Assembly: GCA_021780625.1 (NCBI GenBank)
Contig: JAJXYI010000246.1
Span: 1-13,357, forward strand
DNA length: 13,357 nucleotides
Direction: 5' to 3'
Source of the DNA: a bacterium
GTDB taxonomy: Bacteria > Verrucomicrobiota > Verrucomicrobiae > Opitutales > Opitutaceae
In this document: positions 7,001 through 13,357 of the stretch, piece after piece
Numbering within the stretch: the first letter of the stretch is position 1
Layout of the letters: each line of letters opens with the position of its first letter
Translations under genes and position numbers: made by a program
The notes under the pieces: model-generated
What the model saw: the letters and a program-made list of their open reading frames with translations, nothing else
Database searches by the model: none
Told to the model about the DNA's origin: nothing

Positions 7001-7282
7001 GGACCGAACCTCGCCAAGTACCTCAGCCCCGTGCTTACCGATCCTGTGCTCCGGCTGTACCAGGGCACCCAGCTGATCGCGGAAAACAACGACTGGGGCT
7101 TGAGCTCAGACCCGGCCCTGCTCTCCGACGCAGCCAAATCGGTCTACGCCCAGTCCCTTTCCCCCGGCAGCAAAGACGCCGCCCTCGTCGTCACGCTGCC
7201 GTCCGGTCTGTATTCGGTCGAACTTCTCGGCAATAACGGCCTCACCGGCCCGGGCATGATCGAGGTCTACGCCCTACCCTGA
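4076..7282 (+). CDS. Exported acetyl-xylan-esterase-like hydrolase fused to a PQQ-type beta-propeller and two C-terminal repeats
   Basis: 1068 residues. Residues 1-29 are a signal peptide (basic start, then VIALFLLLSRALFG). Residues 30-130 look like an immunoglobulin-like domain common ahead of such esterases. Residues 133-428 match the acetyl xylan esterase (AXE1/CE7-like) alpha/beta hydrolase: DFDAFW start, GASQGG with nucleophile Ser295, GLIDTTVPP with Asp379, and LSGHS with His408. So an intact deacetylase-type triad is likely; the substrate is unknown. Residues 438-795 are a beta-propeller of eight W-containing units (W444, 492, 532, 572, 612, 652, 692, 737), mostly 40 residues apart with DG.L/I.A/FG.. 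strands, closing with DWMQVRRDAHHHAW (779-792). Residues 803-932 and 942-1067 are two copies of a domain (L-S-R--VGTG---LV-GFI---GP----L...DPVL-LYQGT) that I associate with verrucomicrobial exported proteins. The ATG at 4076 has only a weak GAGA 5 bases upstream. Confidence 0.9.
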   Translation: MPTPAGPSRHRLFAVIALFLLLSRALFGQPLTVQPANTTGMYKVGDTASWNISLNTGAAATGLTYTIKSGGLTSVDSGSLTLTNGKAVLSESASKPDWLLLEITGKDGTGASFTADGGALFSPEKITVSAPPPADFDAFWQARLDELAQVPVNPVLTSQPSGVAGVDYALVQMDNIRGTHIQGQIARPTSGSKFPALLIVQWAGVYSLDPTWVTGRAQQGWLALNIQAHDIHAVDVASYYTAEENGPLANYWAQGNEDPNTSYFLRMYLACYRAVDYLASRPDWDGRVLVVTGASQGGLQTLLAASINPKVTAALALVPAGCDQTGPDVGRSPGWPQWYYQTWLGQDPAKVKAASRYYDICNFVSRIRCPVLVGTGLIDTTVPPIGVYAAFNQIRSPREIMAMPLSGHSTNQDAYITRSEAVLSLLKTGASPGLSTAADGSLRWKVSLPSAAPTGTSCASPVLNTDGSIVTALPGASPGTVEAYAADGSQRWTFTAPAAVSGAPACTADGNIVFGCTDGTLVELDSSGSRKWETAAGAALSRSPAIGPDGIVYATTADGALQAFTAGGSLRWRTALDGGSPTSPIIGPDGTLYAGSSSGALHAVAANGTEQWTFDAGSAISGAPSLAADGSLYFGTQDGTVYCLSGDGTKRWSVAAGGAVRATPVIGPDGTIYAGSADGRLHAIAPDGTPRWEFPSATAAAFQPIVSSAAVRGDGSVVFGTADGLVVCVDPSGAQRWATTVGAASDASPLLADDGTLFTGSSDGSLCALTGTEAPLLADWMQVRRDAHHHAWQPMGRSPAGGGRLTALSVRAEPGTGAGALVAGFIVGGPGTRFVLLRAVGPTLAKFQVAGAMTDPFLTLYQGTSPIATNDDWSTQANAGLIASTAAAVGDFPLPEGSKDAALLTNLGAGLYTAYPLGQGRATGISLLELYDAGGTGTSAFTGLSARNQVGTGAQILVVGFIISGGPRSLVIQGIGPNLAKYLSPVLTDPVLRLYQGTQLIAENNDWGLSSDPALLSDAAKSVYAQSLSPGSKDAALVVTLPSGLYSVELLGNNGLTGPGMIEVYALP

Positions 7283-7365
7283 GCCGCCGGCCCCCCCGCC
7301 CCCCTTTCCGACCGTCCATCTTTTTCCTCGTCCAAGCAGGAGGGGGTTTTCAATCTCTCCGGCAA

Positions 7366-9420
7366 ATGTCGTTTCCCACTCCTCCCGCGATCCTCGCCTC
7401 CCACGATTTGCGTGCGGCCGATCTCGAGTCCCGTGCCGACCAGTCCCTCCTTCAAACCTACGCCTGGATGCAGCTGTCGCGGACGGTCGACAACCGCATC
7501 CTCGAACTGTTTCGCCAGGGCCTGATCAAGGGGACCGTCACCGGCGGACAGGGTCACGAAAGCCTCATCGTCCCCCTTGCACTCCTCGCCGACAAGGCAC
7601 GCGACGTCGTGTCGTTTTCCCATCGCGGGCTCGGCGGACACCTCATCTGGTCCGATCATCTCTGCACGCACCTCAACCAGTATTTCGCCAACGCCGAAAG
7701 CCCCACCCGCGCCCGCGAAGGCAATGTGCACCACGGCGATCCCGCGCACCGCTCGCTGCCGATGATCAGCCACCTCGGCGCGATGCTGTCCTGCGTCGCC
7801 GGCTCCACCGACTCCCAACGCCGCAAGGGCATTCCCGCCGTCGGCTTTGCCTTCCTCGGCGACGGCGGTTCGAGCACAGGCGACATCCATGAGTCGCTCA
7901 ATCTTTCGGCCCTGCTGTCCCTGCCCGTCATCTTCATCATCGAAAACAACGGTTACGCGTACTCCACGCCCACCCGCGAGCAGTACCCCGCCGGCGTCGA
8001 ACTCTGGCAACGCGCCGCTGGCTACGGCATCCGCGGACTCAAGCTGGACTGCGCCGACCCGGAGCAGGTCCTGCGGTTTTTCTCGAAGCTCATCGACGAG
8101 ACGCGAGCCAATCCCCGGCCCGTGCTCGTCGAGGCGCGCACGCTGCGCCTTCGGGGCCACGCCGCCTACGACACCGGCGACTACCTGCCCCCGGGCGAGG
8201 CCGAGGCCATCGCCGCCGCCGACCAGCTCACCGCCTTCCGCGCCCGTCTCGTCGCCGCGCATGGAGCCGACAGGATCGGCGCCATCGACGCGGAACTGTC
8301 CGCCTTCATCGAGTCGTGCATCCAGCGCACGCTCGGCGTGCCGCGCCCCGCGCCCGAGGGCATGGAACTCGGCCTCTACGCCCCCGAAGTCACTCCCGCT
8401 CCCTGGTCTCCGTCGCTCGCCCCCCACGGTGCCGCGCCAGAGAAACCCGAGCTGCTCGGTTTCGCCCAGGCCCTCAACCGAGCCCTGCGCAAGATCCTCG
8501 CCGAGCGTCCCGAGTCCCTCGTGCTGGGCCAGGACATCGCCACCTACGGAGGCCCCTTCAAGGTCACCGAGGGCCTCTTCGCCGAATTCGGCCGCTCGCG
8601 CGTGCTCAACACGCCGCTCGCCGAAAGCGCCTGCACCGGCTACTCCCTGGGCCTCGCCGTCAACGGCCACCGCCCCATCATCGAATACCAGTTCGCCGAT
8701 TTCTCCACCGAGGCCACCACCCAGGTCGCCCTCAACGCCGCCACCTTCCACTTCCGCTCCGGCGCACGCGCCCCCCTGGTCTTGCGCCTGCCCTGCGGCG
8801 GCGGCCTCACCTTCGGCTCCTTCCATTCCCAGGAGCTCGAATCGCTGTTCCTGTCCATGCCCGGGCTCAAGGCCCTCTACCCAAGCACGCCCCAGGACGC
8901 CTTCGACGCCCTGCTCGCCGCCTTCGAGGACGACAACCCCGTGCTGCTGTTCGAGCACAAGGCGCTCTACCGGCGCGGCAAGGCGCTCGTGTCGTGGAAT
9001 CCCAACTACCGCGACGTGTGGAAGCCCAGGCGGCTGCGCGAGGGCGACTACGCCACCGTCGTGACCTACGGTGAGATGGTCCACCTCGGCGCCGAACTCT
9101 GCCAGTATTTCTCCTCCGAGTACGGGCATGAATTCGAGCTGTTCGACCTGCGCGCCCTCTCCCCGCTGCAGTTGGGCGACATCGAGGCCTCCCTCGCCCG
9201 AACCCACCGGCTCATCGTCCTGCACGAGGGCCGCCGCACCCACGGCTTCGGCGCCGAACTCGTCGCCCGCCTCACCGAGAAGCTGTTTTTCTCGCTCGAG
9301 GCGCCACCCCTGCGCATCACCGCCCTCGACCTGCCCGTCCCCTTCGCCCCCGAGCTCGAGCAGGCCTACCGCCCCACCTTCGACAAGGCCATCGAGCAAA
9401 TCGCCGCCTGGATCGGCTGA
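7366..9420 (+). CDS. 2-oxoacid dehydrogenase E1, alpha and beta subunits fused
   Basis: A 684-residue thiamine-diphosphate enzyme that decarboxylates a 2-oxoacid and passes the acyl group to lipoyl-E2. Residues 25-340 are the alpha part: HRG (86-88), the ThDP motif GDGGSSTGD (from 165) to ENN (193-195), and the RLRGHAAYD loop (261-269) near the active site. Residues 362-684 are the beta part: VLGQDIATYGGPFKVTEGL, NTPLAESA with catalytic Glu420, the EYQFADF strand, SFHSQ (His487) and PGLKALYPSTPQDA. In many bacteria the two are separate subunits; here they form one chain with a short Pro/Ala linker (about 340-360). Pyruvate, acetoin or branched-chain oxoacid is possible; no E2 or E3 lies nearby to decide. 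An AGGAGG sits 22 bases before the ATG, too far for a normal Shine-Dalgarno. kdsC follows after 16 bp. Confidence 0.9.
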   Translation: MSFPTPPAILASHDLRAADLESRADQSLLQTYAWMQLSRTVDNRILELFRQGLIKGTVTGGQGHESLIVPLALLADKARDVVSFSHRGLGGHLIWSDHLCTHLNQYFANAESPTRAREGNVHHGDPAHRSLPMISHLGAMLSCVAGSTDSQRRKGIPAVGFAFLGDGGSSTGDIHESLNLSALLSLPVIFIIENNGYAYSTPTREQYPAGVELWQRAAGYGIRGLKLDCADPEQVLRFFSKLIDETRANPRPVLVEARTLRLRGHAAYDTGDYLPPGEAEAIAAADQLTAFRARLVAAHGADRIGAIDAELSAFIESCIQRTLGVPRPAPEGMELGLYAPEVTPAPWSPSLAPHGAAPEKPELLGFAQALNRALRKILAERPESLVLGQDIATYGGPFKVTEGLFAEFGRSRVLNTPLAESACTGYSLGLAVNGHRPIIEYQFADFSTEATTQVALNAATFHFRSGARAPLVLRLPCGGGLTFGSFHSQELESLFLSMPGLKALYPSTPQDAFDALLAAFEDDNPVLLFEHKALYRRGKALVSWNPNYRDVWKPRRLREGDYATVVTYGEMVHLGAELCQYFSSEYGHEFELFDLRALSPLQLGDIEASLARTHRLIVLHEGRRTHGFGAELVARLTEKLFFSLEAPPLRITALDLPVPFAPELEQAYRPTFDKAIEQIAAWIG

Positions 9421-9436
9421 GCCCGCCCCCCCGTCC

Positions 9437-9967
9437 ATGCCCTCCTCGAAACGCAGCGCCCGCCCGCCCACCCGCCTCCCCTGGGGCGCCATCCGGCTTT
9501 TCGCCATGGATGTCGACGGCGTGCTCACCGACGGCACCGTCACCATCCTGTCGACCGGAGGCGAGGCGAAGCGCTTCTCGATCCTCGACGGCATGGGCCT
9601 GGTCCGCCTGCAACGCGCCGGCATCGCCATCGCCTGGATCAGCGGACGCGCCTCCGAAGCCACCACCCTGCGCGCCCGCGAACTCAAGATTCCCCACCTC
9701 ATCCAGGGCCGCACCGACAAGCTCCAGGCCCTCAAGGACCTCGCCGCCTCCCTCGGCCTCGAGCCCCGCCAATGCGCCTACATGGGCGACGACGACATCG
9801 ACGCCCCCGCCATCGCCTGGGCCGGCCTGGGCGTCGCCCCCAAGGGAGCCATCGACGCCGCCCTGCACGCCGCCCGCTTCGTGCCCTCCCGCCCCGCCGG
9901 CCTGGGCGCCGTGCGCGAGGTCTGCGACCGCATCCTCGCCGCCCTGCCCGTGGCGCCAAATCCCTGA
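9437..9967 (+). CDS. kdsC: 3-deoxy-D-manno-octulosonate 8-phosphate phosphatase
   Basis: A HAD-superfamily phosphatase of the compact, cap-less KdsC type, 176 residues. It removes phosphate from Kdo-8-phosphate, giving free Kdo for activation and transfer to lipid A. HAD motifs in order: DVDGVLTDG (25-33, nucleophile Asp25 and acid Asp27), SGR (69-71), Lys95 in RTDKLQALK, and GDDDID (117-122). The family pattern D-DGVLTDG-...-F---DG-G is present (FSILDGMGL, 47-55). The ATG at 9437 leaves a short basic Ser/Arg/Pro-rich N-terminus before the domain; an alternative ATG lies at codon 24 but would cut close to motif I. It is followed after 9 bp by the lptC-like gene, the same order as kdsC-lptC-lptA-lptB in proteobacteria, which strongly supports the substrate assignment. 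Confidence 0.93.
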   Translation: MPSSKRSARPPTRLPWGAIRLFAMDVDGVLTDGTVTILSTGGEAKRFSILDGMGLVRLQRAGIAIAWISGRASEATTLRARELKIPHLIQGRTDKLQALKDLAASLGLEPRQCAYMGDDDIDAPAIAWAGLGVAPKGAIDAALHAARFVPSRPAGLGAVREVCDRILAALPVAPNP

Positions 9968-9976
9968 CCGCCCCCC

Positions 9977-10438
9977 ATGCCCCGCCCTCCCTCAGGAGCA
10001 GCCCGCCCGCTCGCCATGGCCGCCGCCGCACTCGCCGCAGCCCTGTGCGCGCACCCCGCCGCCGCCCCCATCGAGGCCAACGCCCCCCTTAAACACTTCG
10101 CCCTGCCCACCTTCACCCCGGAAGGCTACCGCTCCCTCCTGCTCCACGGCGACGAGGTCCGCATCACCGACGCACAACACATCGAGGTCTCCCAAATGCA
10201 GCTCACCCAGTTCGACGGCAAGCCCGACAACCACGTCGACACCGTCTTCATCAGCTCCCTCGCCACCTTCTTCCCCAACCGCCAGTTCGCCGAAGGCAGC
10301 CACGGCGTGCGCATCATCCGCGACGACGTCGAGATGTCCGGCATCCGCTGGACCTACGACAACCTCAAGAAAAAGGTCGTGATCGACGGCTCCGTGCGCG
10401 TCACTTTCCGCGGTCAACTCGACTCCATCCTCAAATGA
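9977..10438 (+). CDS. lptC: LptC-like lipopolysaccharide export protein
   Basis: A 153-residue envelope protein. Residues 12-30 form a hydrophobic Ala-rich signal or anchor segment. Residues 55-148 have the alternating strand pattern of the LptC/LptA fold: GDEVRITDAQHIEVSQMQL, EGSHGVRIIRDDVEMSGIRWTYD, and KKVVIDGSVRVTF at the end. In proteobacteria LptC is an inner-membrane-anchored protein that passes lipopolysaccharide from the LptB2FG transporter to LptA. The sequence match is modest and the AHPAAA stretch looks cleavable, so the chain may be released into the periplasm rather than anchored. The call leans on position: kdsC 9 bp upstream, and a stop codon overlapping the next start in ATGA (10435-10438), then lptB. 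It could also be a second LptA-type protein. No Shine-Dalgarno. Confidence 0.75.
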   Translation: MPRPPSGAARPLAMAAAALAAALCAHPAAAPIEANAPLKHFALPTFTPEGYRSLLLHGDEVRITDAQHIEVSQMQLTQFDGKPDNHVDTVFISSLATFFPNRQFAEGSHGVRIIRDDVEMSGIRWTYDNLKKKVVIDGSVRVTFRGQLDSILK

Positions 10439-10982
10439 TACGCCCCGCCGCCCTCCTCCTGCTCGCCGCCCTCCTCGCCGCTCCGGCCGGGCTCGCAGTC
10501 GCCGCCGACACCGATTCCGGCGTCCCCACAGAGATCACCTGCGACCATTTCGAGGGCGTTAGCACCGACTCCGAGATGACCACCGTGCTCACCGGCAACG
10601 TCATCGTCACCGGCACCGACTTGCGCATCACCTGCGACCGCCTCGAGGTCGTCTCCTACCGCTCCGGCCCCAAGGAGGACCTCCTGACCCACCGCAACCG
10701 CTTCAAATCCCTCATCGCCACCGGACACGTCCGCATCGTCCAGGGCGACCGCGAGGCCACCTGCGGGCGCGCCGTCGTCCTGCCCGGTGAGAACCGCATC
10801 ACCCTCACCGACGAGCCCACGGTCGTCGACCGCAAGTACAACGTGACGTACTACGGCCAGAGCCTCGAGCTGCTGCGCGGCGAGCGCCGGGTGCATGGCG
10901 AAAAGGTGCGGTTCGTCGCTCCGCCCCTCAAGGATCTCGGCTTCGACAAGGACCAGACCCTCACCCAGCCCGCCCTCTCCAA

Positions 10983-10986
<4 letters not shown>
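10435..10986 (+). CDS. lptA: LptA/OstA-like periplasmic lipopolysaccharide transport protein
   Basis: A 183-residue exported protein. The signal peptide spans residues 1-24, with a likely cut after AVAA. The mature part has an OstA/LptA-type jellyroll signature: ITCDHFEGVSTD at the start, then GNVIVTGTDLRITCDRLEV (54-72), ATGHVRIVQGDREATCGRAVV (95-115), and the closing ENRITLTDEPTVVD (119-132). LptA bridges the periplasm between LptC and the outer-membrane LptD. The C-terminal RGERRVHGEKVRF stretch fits a further strand. The gene is translationally coupled on both sides by ATGA overlaps: with lptC upstream and with lptB at 10983-10986. The coupling suggests balanced synthesis of the bridge and its ATPase. 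I am confident of the fold; the LptA/LptC distinction rests on gene order and domain strength. Confidence 0.82.
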
Positions 10987-11753
<767 letters not shown>

Positions 11754-11807
11754 CACCCGCCCGGCACGCTCTCCGCACCGTCGCCCCTCCCCAAGCCCTC
11801 CCGCCCC

Positions 11808-12815
11808 ATGCAGAAAGCCATCAACGGCATCACCGTCGCCCATTTCTACGAGACCTACCGCGAGAAGCTGAAGATGGACCTCGTCGTCGGTGAGGACGGC
11901 CTGCACCGGCTCATCCGCGAAGGCTCCATCAACCGCCCGGCCCTCGCGCTCACGGGTTTTTTCAAGTATTTCGCGAACAAACGCATCCAGGTGCTCGGCG
12001 CCGCCGAGATGACCTACCTGAAGACCCTCGATCAGAAGCAGCAGATCGACATCCTCGACACGATGGTCCGGCGCCACGCCATCCCCTGCCTGGTGCTCAC
12101 CCGCAATTTCCAGCCCACCCACCCCATGCTCGCCGTCGCGGAGGAGCGCCGCCTGCCCATCTTCCGCACGCCGATGATCACCATGAACTGGGTGAACCTC
12201 GCAACGCTGTGCATCGACAATGAGTTCGCCCCCTCCACCACCGAGCACGCCACCACCCTCGACGTGAAAGGCGTCGGTGTGATGCTCCGCGGCACCTCCG
12301 GGGTCGGCAAAAGCGAATGCGCCCTCGCCCTCATCGAACGCGGCCACTCCCTGGTCGCCGACGACCTCACCGTCATCAAGCTCCTCGACGAGCGCGAGCT
12401 CATCGCCTCCAGCCGCGAGCTCAACCGCGGCTACATGGAATGCCGCGGCATCGGCATCATCAACATCGCCGAGATGTTCGGCATCAAGAGCGTCCGCCTC
12501 GAAAAGCGCATCGACCTGGTCGTCTCCCTCCACGAATGGACCCCCGACGTGCTCGAGGAGCGCACGGGGCTCGAGGAAAATTATTACGAGATCCTCGGCC
12601 TGCGCGTGCCGCACGTCGAGCTGTACGTCCGACCCGGCCGCGACATCGCCCGCCTCGTCGAGGTCGCCTCCCTCACCCTCGCCCTCAAGCGCATGGGCCA
12701 CGATTCCGCCAAGGAGTTCAACGACCGCCTGATCGAGTACATGGCCAGCCAGTCCACGAACATCACCCACACCATCAAGCCCGTCGAACGCGAGGAGCGC
12801 TCGACCGAGAGCTGA
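11808..12815 (+). CDS. hprK: HPr kinase/phosphorylase
   Basis: A bifunctional enzyme that phosphorylates HPr on serine with ATP or pyrophosphate and removes it by phosphorolysis; a hexamer in known cases. Length 335, normal for the family. The N-terminal domain spans about residues 1-130. The C-terminal kinase domain carries His147 in EHATTLDV, the P-loop GTSGVGKS (162-169), RGHSLVADD (178-186) and the family motif [10 protein letters not shown] (211-220). In Firmicutes it drives carbon catabolite repression. In Gram-negative bacteria without sugar-transporting phosphotransferase systems it is thought to serve regulation. No HPr gene is in the window. The gene follows lptB by 54 bp, without a Shine-Dalgarno or visible terminator between, and rph starts 10 bp after it, so it appears part of the same operon. 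The last dozen residues are a charged tail. Confidence 0.95.
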   Translation: MQKAINGITVAHFYETYREKLKMDLVVGEDGLHRLIREGSINRPALALTGFFKYFANKRIQVLGAAEMTYLKTLDQKQQIDILDTMVRRHAIPCLVLTRNFQPTHPMLAVAEERRLPIFRTPMITMNWVNLATLCIDNEFAPSTTEHATTLDVKGVGVMLRGTSGVGKSECALALIERGHSLVADDLTVIKLLDERELIASSRELNRGYMECRGIGIINIAEMFGIKSVRLEKRIDLVVSLHEWTPDVLEERTGLEENYYEILGLRVPHVELYVRPGRDIARLVEVASLTLALKRMGHDSAKEFNDRLIEYMASQSTNITHTIKPVEREERSTES

Positions 12816-12825
12816 CCCCCTTATC

Positions 12826-13357
12826 ATGTCAACCCGTGCCGACGGCCGCCGCGCCGACCAACTCCGCCCCATCACCTTCGAGCCCAACATCGCCCCACAC
12901 GCGTCCGGCTCCGTTCTGGTCTCCTTCGGCAGCACGAAGGTCATCTGCGCCGCCACCGTCGAGCCCAAGGTCCCCCTCTGGATGAAGCAGCAGGGCGTGC
13001 GCGGCGGCTGGCTCACCGCGGAGTATTCGATGCTCCCCTACAGCACCCTCGACCGCAAGCAGCGCGACATCTCGAAGGGCAAGGCCGACGGCCGCACCAT
13101 CGAGATCCAGCGCCTCATCGGCCGCGCCCTGCGCGCCATCATCAATCTCGACAAGCTCGGCGACAACACGCTGTGGATCGATTGCGACGTCCTCCAGGCC
13201 GACGGCGGCACCCGCACCGCCTCCATCACCGGCGCCTACCTCGCCGCACGCCTCGCCGTCCAGAAGCTCATCGACGAGAAACGCATCTCCGAAAACCCCC
13301 TCACCGACTCCGTCGCCGCCGTCTCCGTCGGACTGCTCGGCGACCGCGAGTTGCTCG
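12826..13357 (+). CDS. rph: Ribonuclease PH (5' part, cut by the window end)
   Basis: A phosphate-dependent 3'-to-5' exoribonuclease that trims tRNA precursors and other RNAs, usually a hexamer. 177 codons are present of about 240 expected; the frame runs open off the right edge. Clear family blocks: [16 protein letters not shown] at the start, [22 protein letters not shown] (25-46), [13 protein letters not shown] (62-74), [19 protein letters not shown] (86-104) and [18 protein letters not shown] (120-137). Arg90 and Arg130 correspond to phosphate-contacting arginines of the family. The catalytic aspartates lie beyond the window. ATG at 12826 is 10 bp after the hprK stop; there is no Shine-Dalgarno. 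Rph is often followed by a nucleotide pyrophosphatase gene, which cannot be checked here. Confidence 0.96.
   Translation, partial: MSTRADGRRADQLRPITFEPNIAPHASGSVLVSFGSTKVICAATVEPKVPLWMKQQGVRGGWLTAEYSMLPYSTLDRKQRDISKGKADGRTIEIQRLIGRALRAIINLDKLGDNTLWIDCDVLQADGGTRTASITGAYLAARLAVQKLIDEKRISENPLTDSVAAVSVGLLGDRELL

Noticed and set aside
7283..7365. Intrinsic terminator after the esterase-propeller gene
   Set aside because: C-rich and G-rich runs with T stretches are present, but the best stem (CCTC with GAGG) is only 4 bp.
7267..9735. 822-codon minus-strand open frame opposite the E1 dehydrogenase
   Set aside because: A Gly/Glu/Val-rich translation with no recognisable motif, antisense to a gene with clear catalytic motifs. 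It is a by-product of the G/C-rich third codon positions of the real gene.

Overview
This window looks like a chromosomal segment from a Gram-negative bacterium of very high GC content, most likely a verrucomicrobium of the Opitutaceae type. The pointers are: lipopolysaccharide genes (kdsC and an lptC-lptA-lptB set) beside an HPr kinase, zinc-ligand-free forms of ribosomal proteins L31 and L36, a fused alpha/beta 2-oxoacid dehydrogenase E1, and an exported protein whose C-terminal tandem repeat I associate with large secreted proteins of that group. The taxonomic call is an inference from gene content; no rRNA is present. I see no tRNA, CRISPR array, transposase, phage gene or toxin-antitoxin pair.

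Layout. Positions 37-1609 are a minus-strand cluster read right to left: a dCMP deaminase-family protein, YqgE/AlgH, ribosomal protein L36 and ribosomal protein L31. A 177-bp divergent region separates it from the plus-strand genes, which fill the rest of the window. Next come a Nif3/DUF34 protein (1787-2539), a 324-bp non-coding stretch whose core is bounded by a perfect 24-bp inverted repeat, type II 3-dehydroquinate dehydratase aroQ (2864-3295), a NusG/RfaH-family antitermination paralog (3377-3889), and a 1068-residue exported protein (4076-7282). That protein joins an acetyl-xylan-esterase-like hydrolase to a PQQ-type beta-propeller and two C-terminal repeats.

From 7366 to the right edge the genes are closely packed and probably form one operon: fused E1 alpha/beta dehydrogenase, kdsC, lptC-like, lptA-like, lptB, hprK and rph (cut by the window end). 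The gaps are 16 and 9 bp, then two 4-bp ATGA overlaps, then 54 and 10 bp. KdsC makes free Kdo for the lipopolysaccharide core. The LptC/LptA-like proteins and the LptB ATPase are parts of the machine that carries lipopolysaccharide to the outer membrane. HprK is the sensor kinase/phosphorylase of the regulatory phosphotransferase system, and RNase PH trims RNA 3' ends.

Most of the window is conserved housekeeping. The accessory and most unusual part is 2540-7282: the inverted-repeat element, the NusG paralog with paired hairpin sequences on both sides, and the esterase-propeller fusion. A second window-wide oddity is that almost no gene has a Shine-Dalgarno sequence; only the L31 gene has a clear one at normal spacing.
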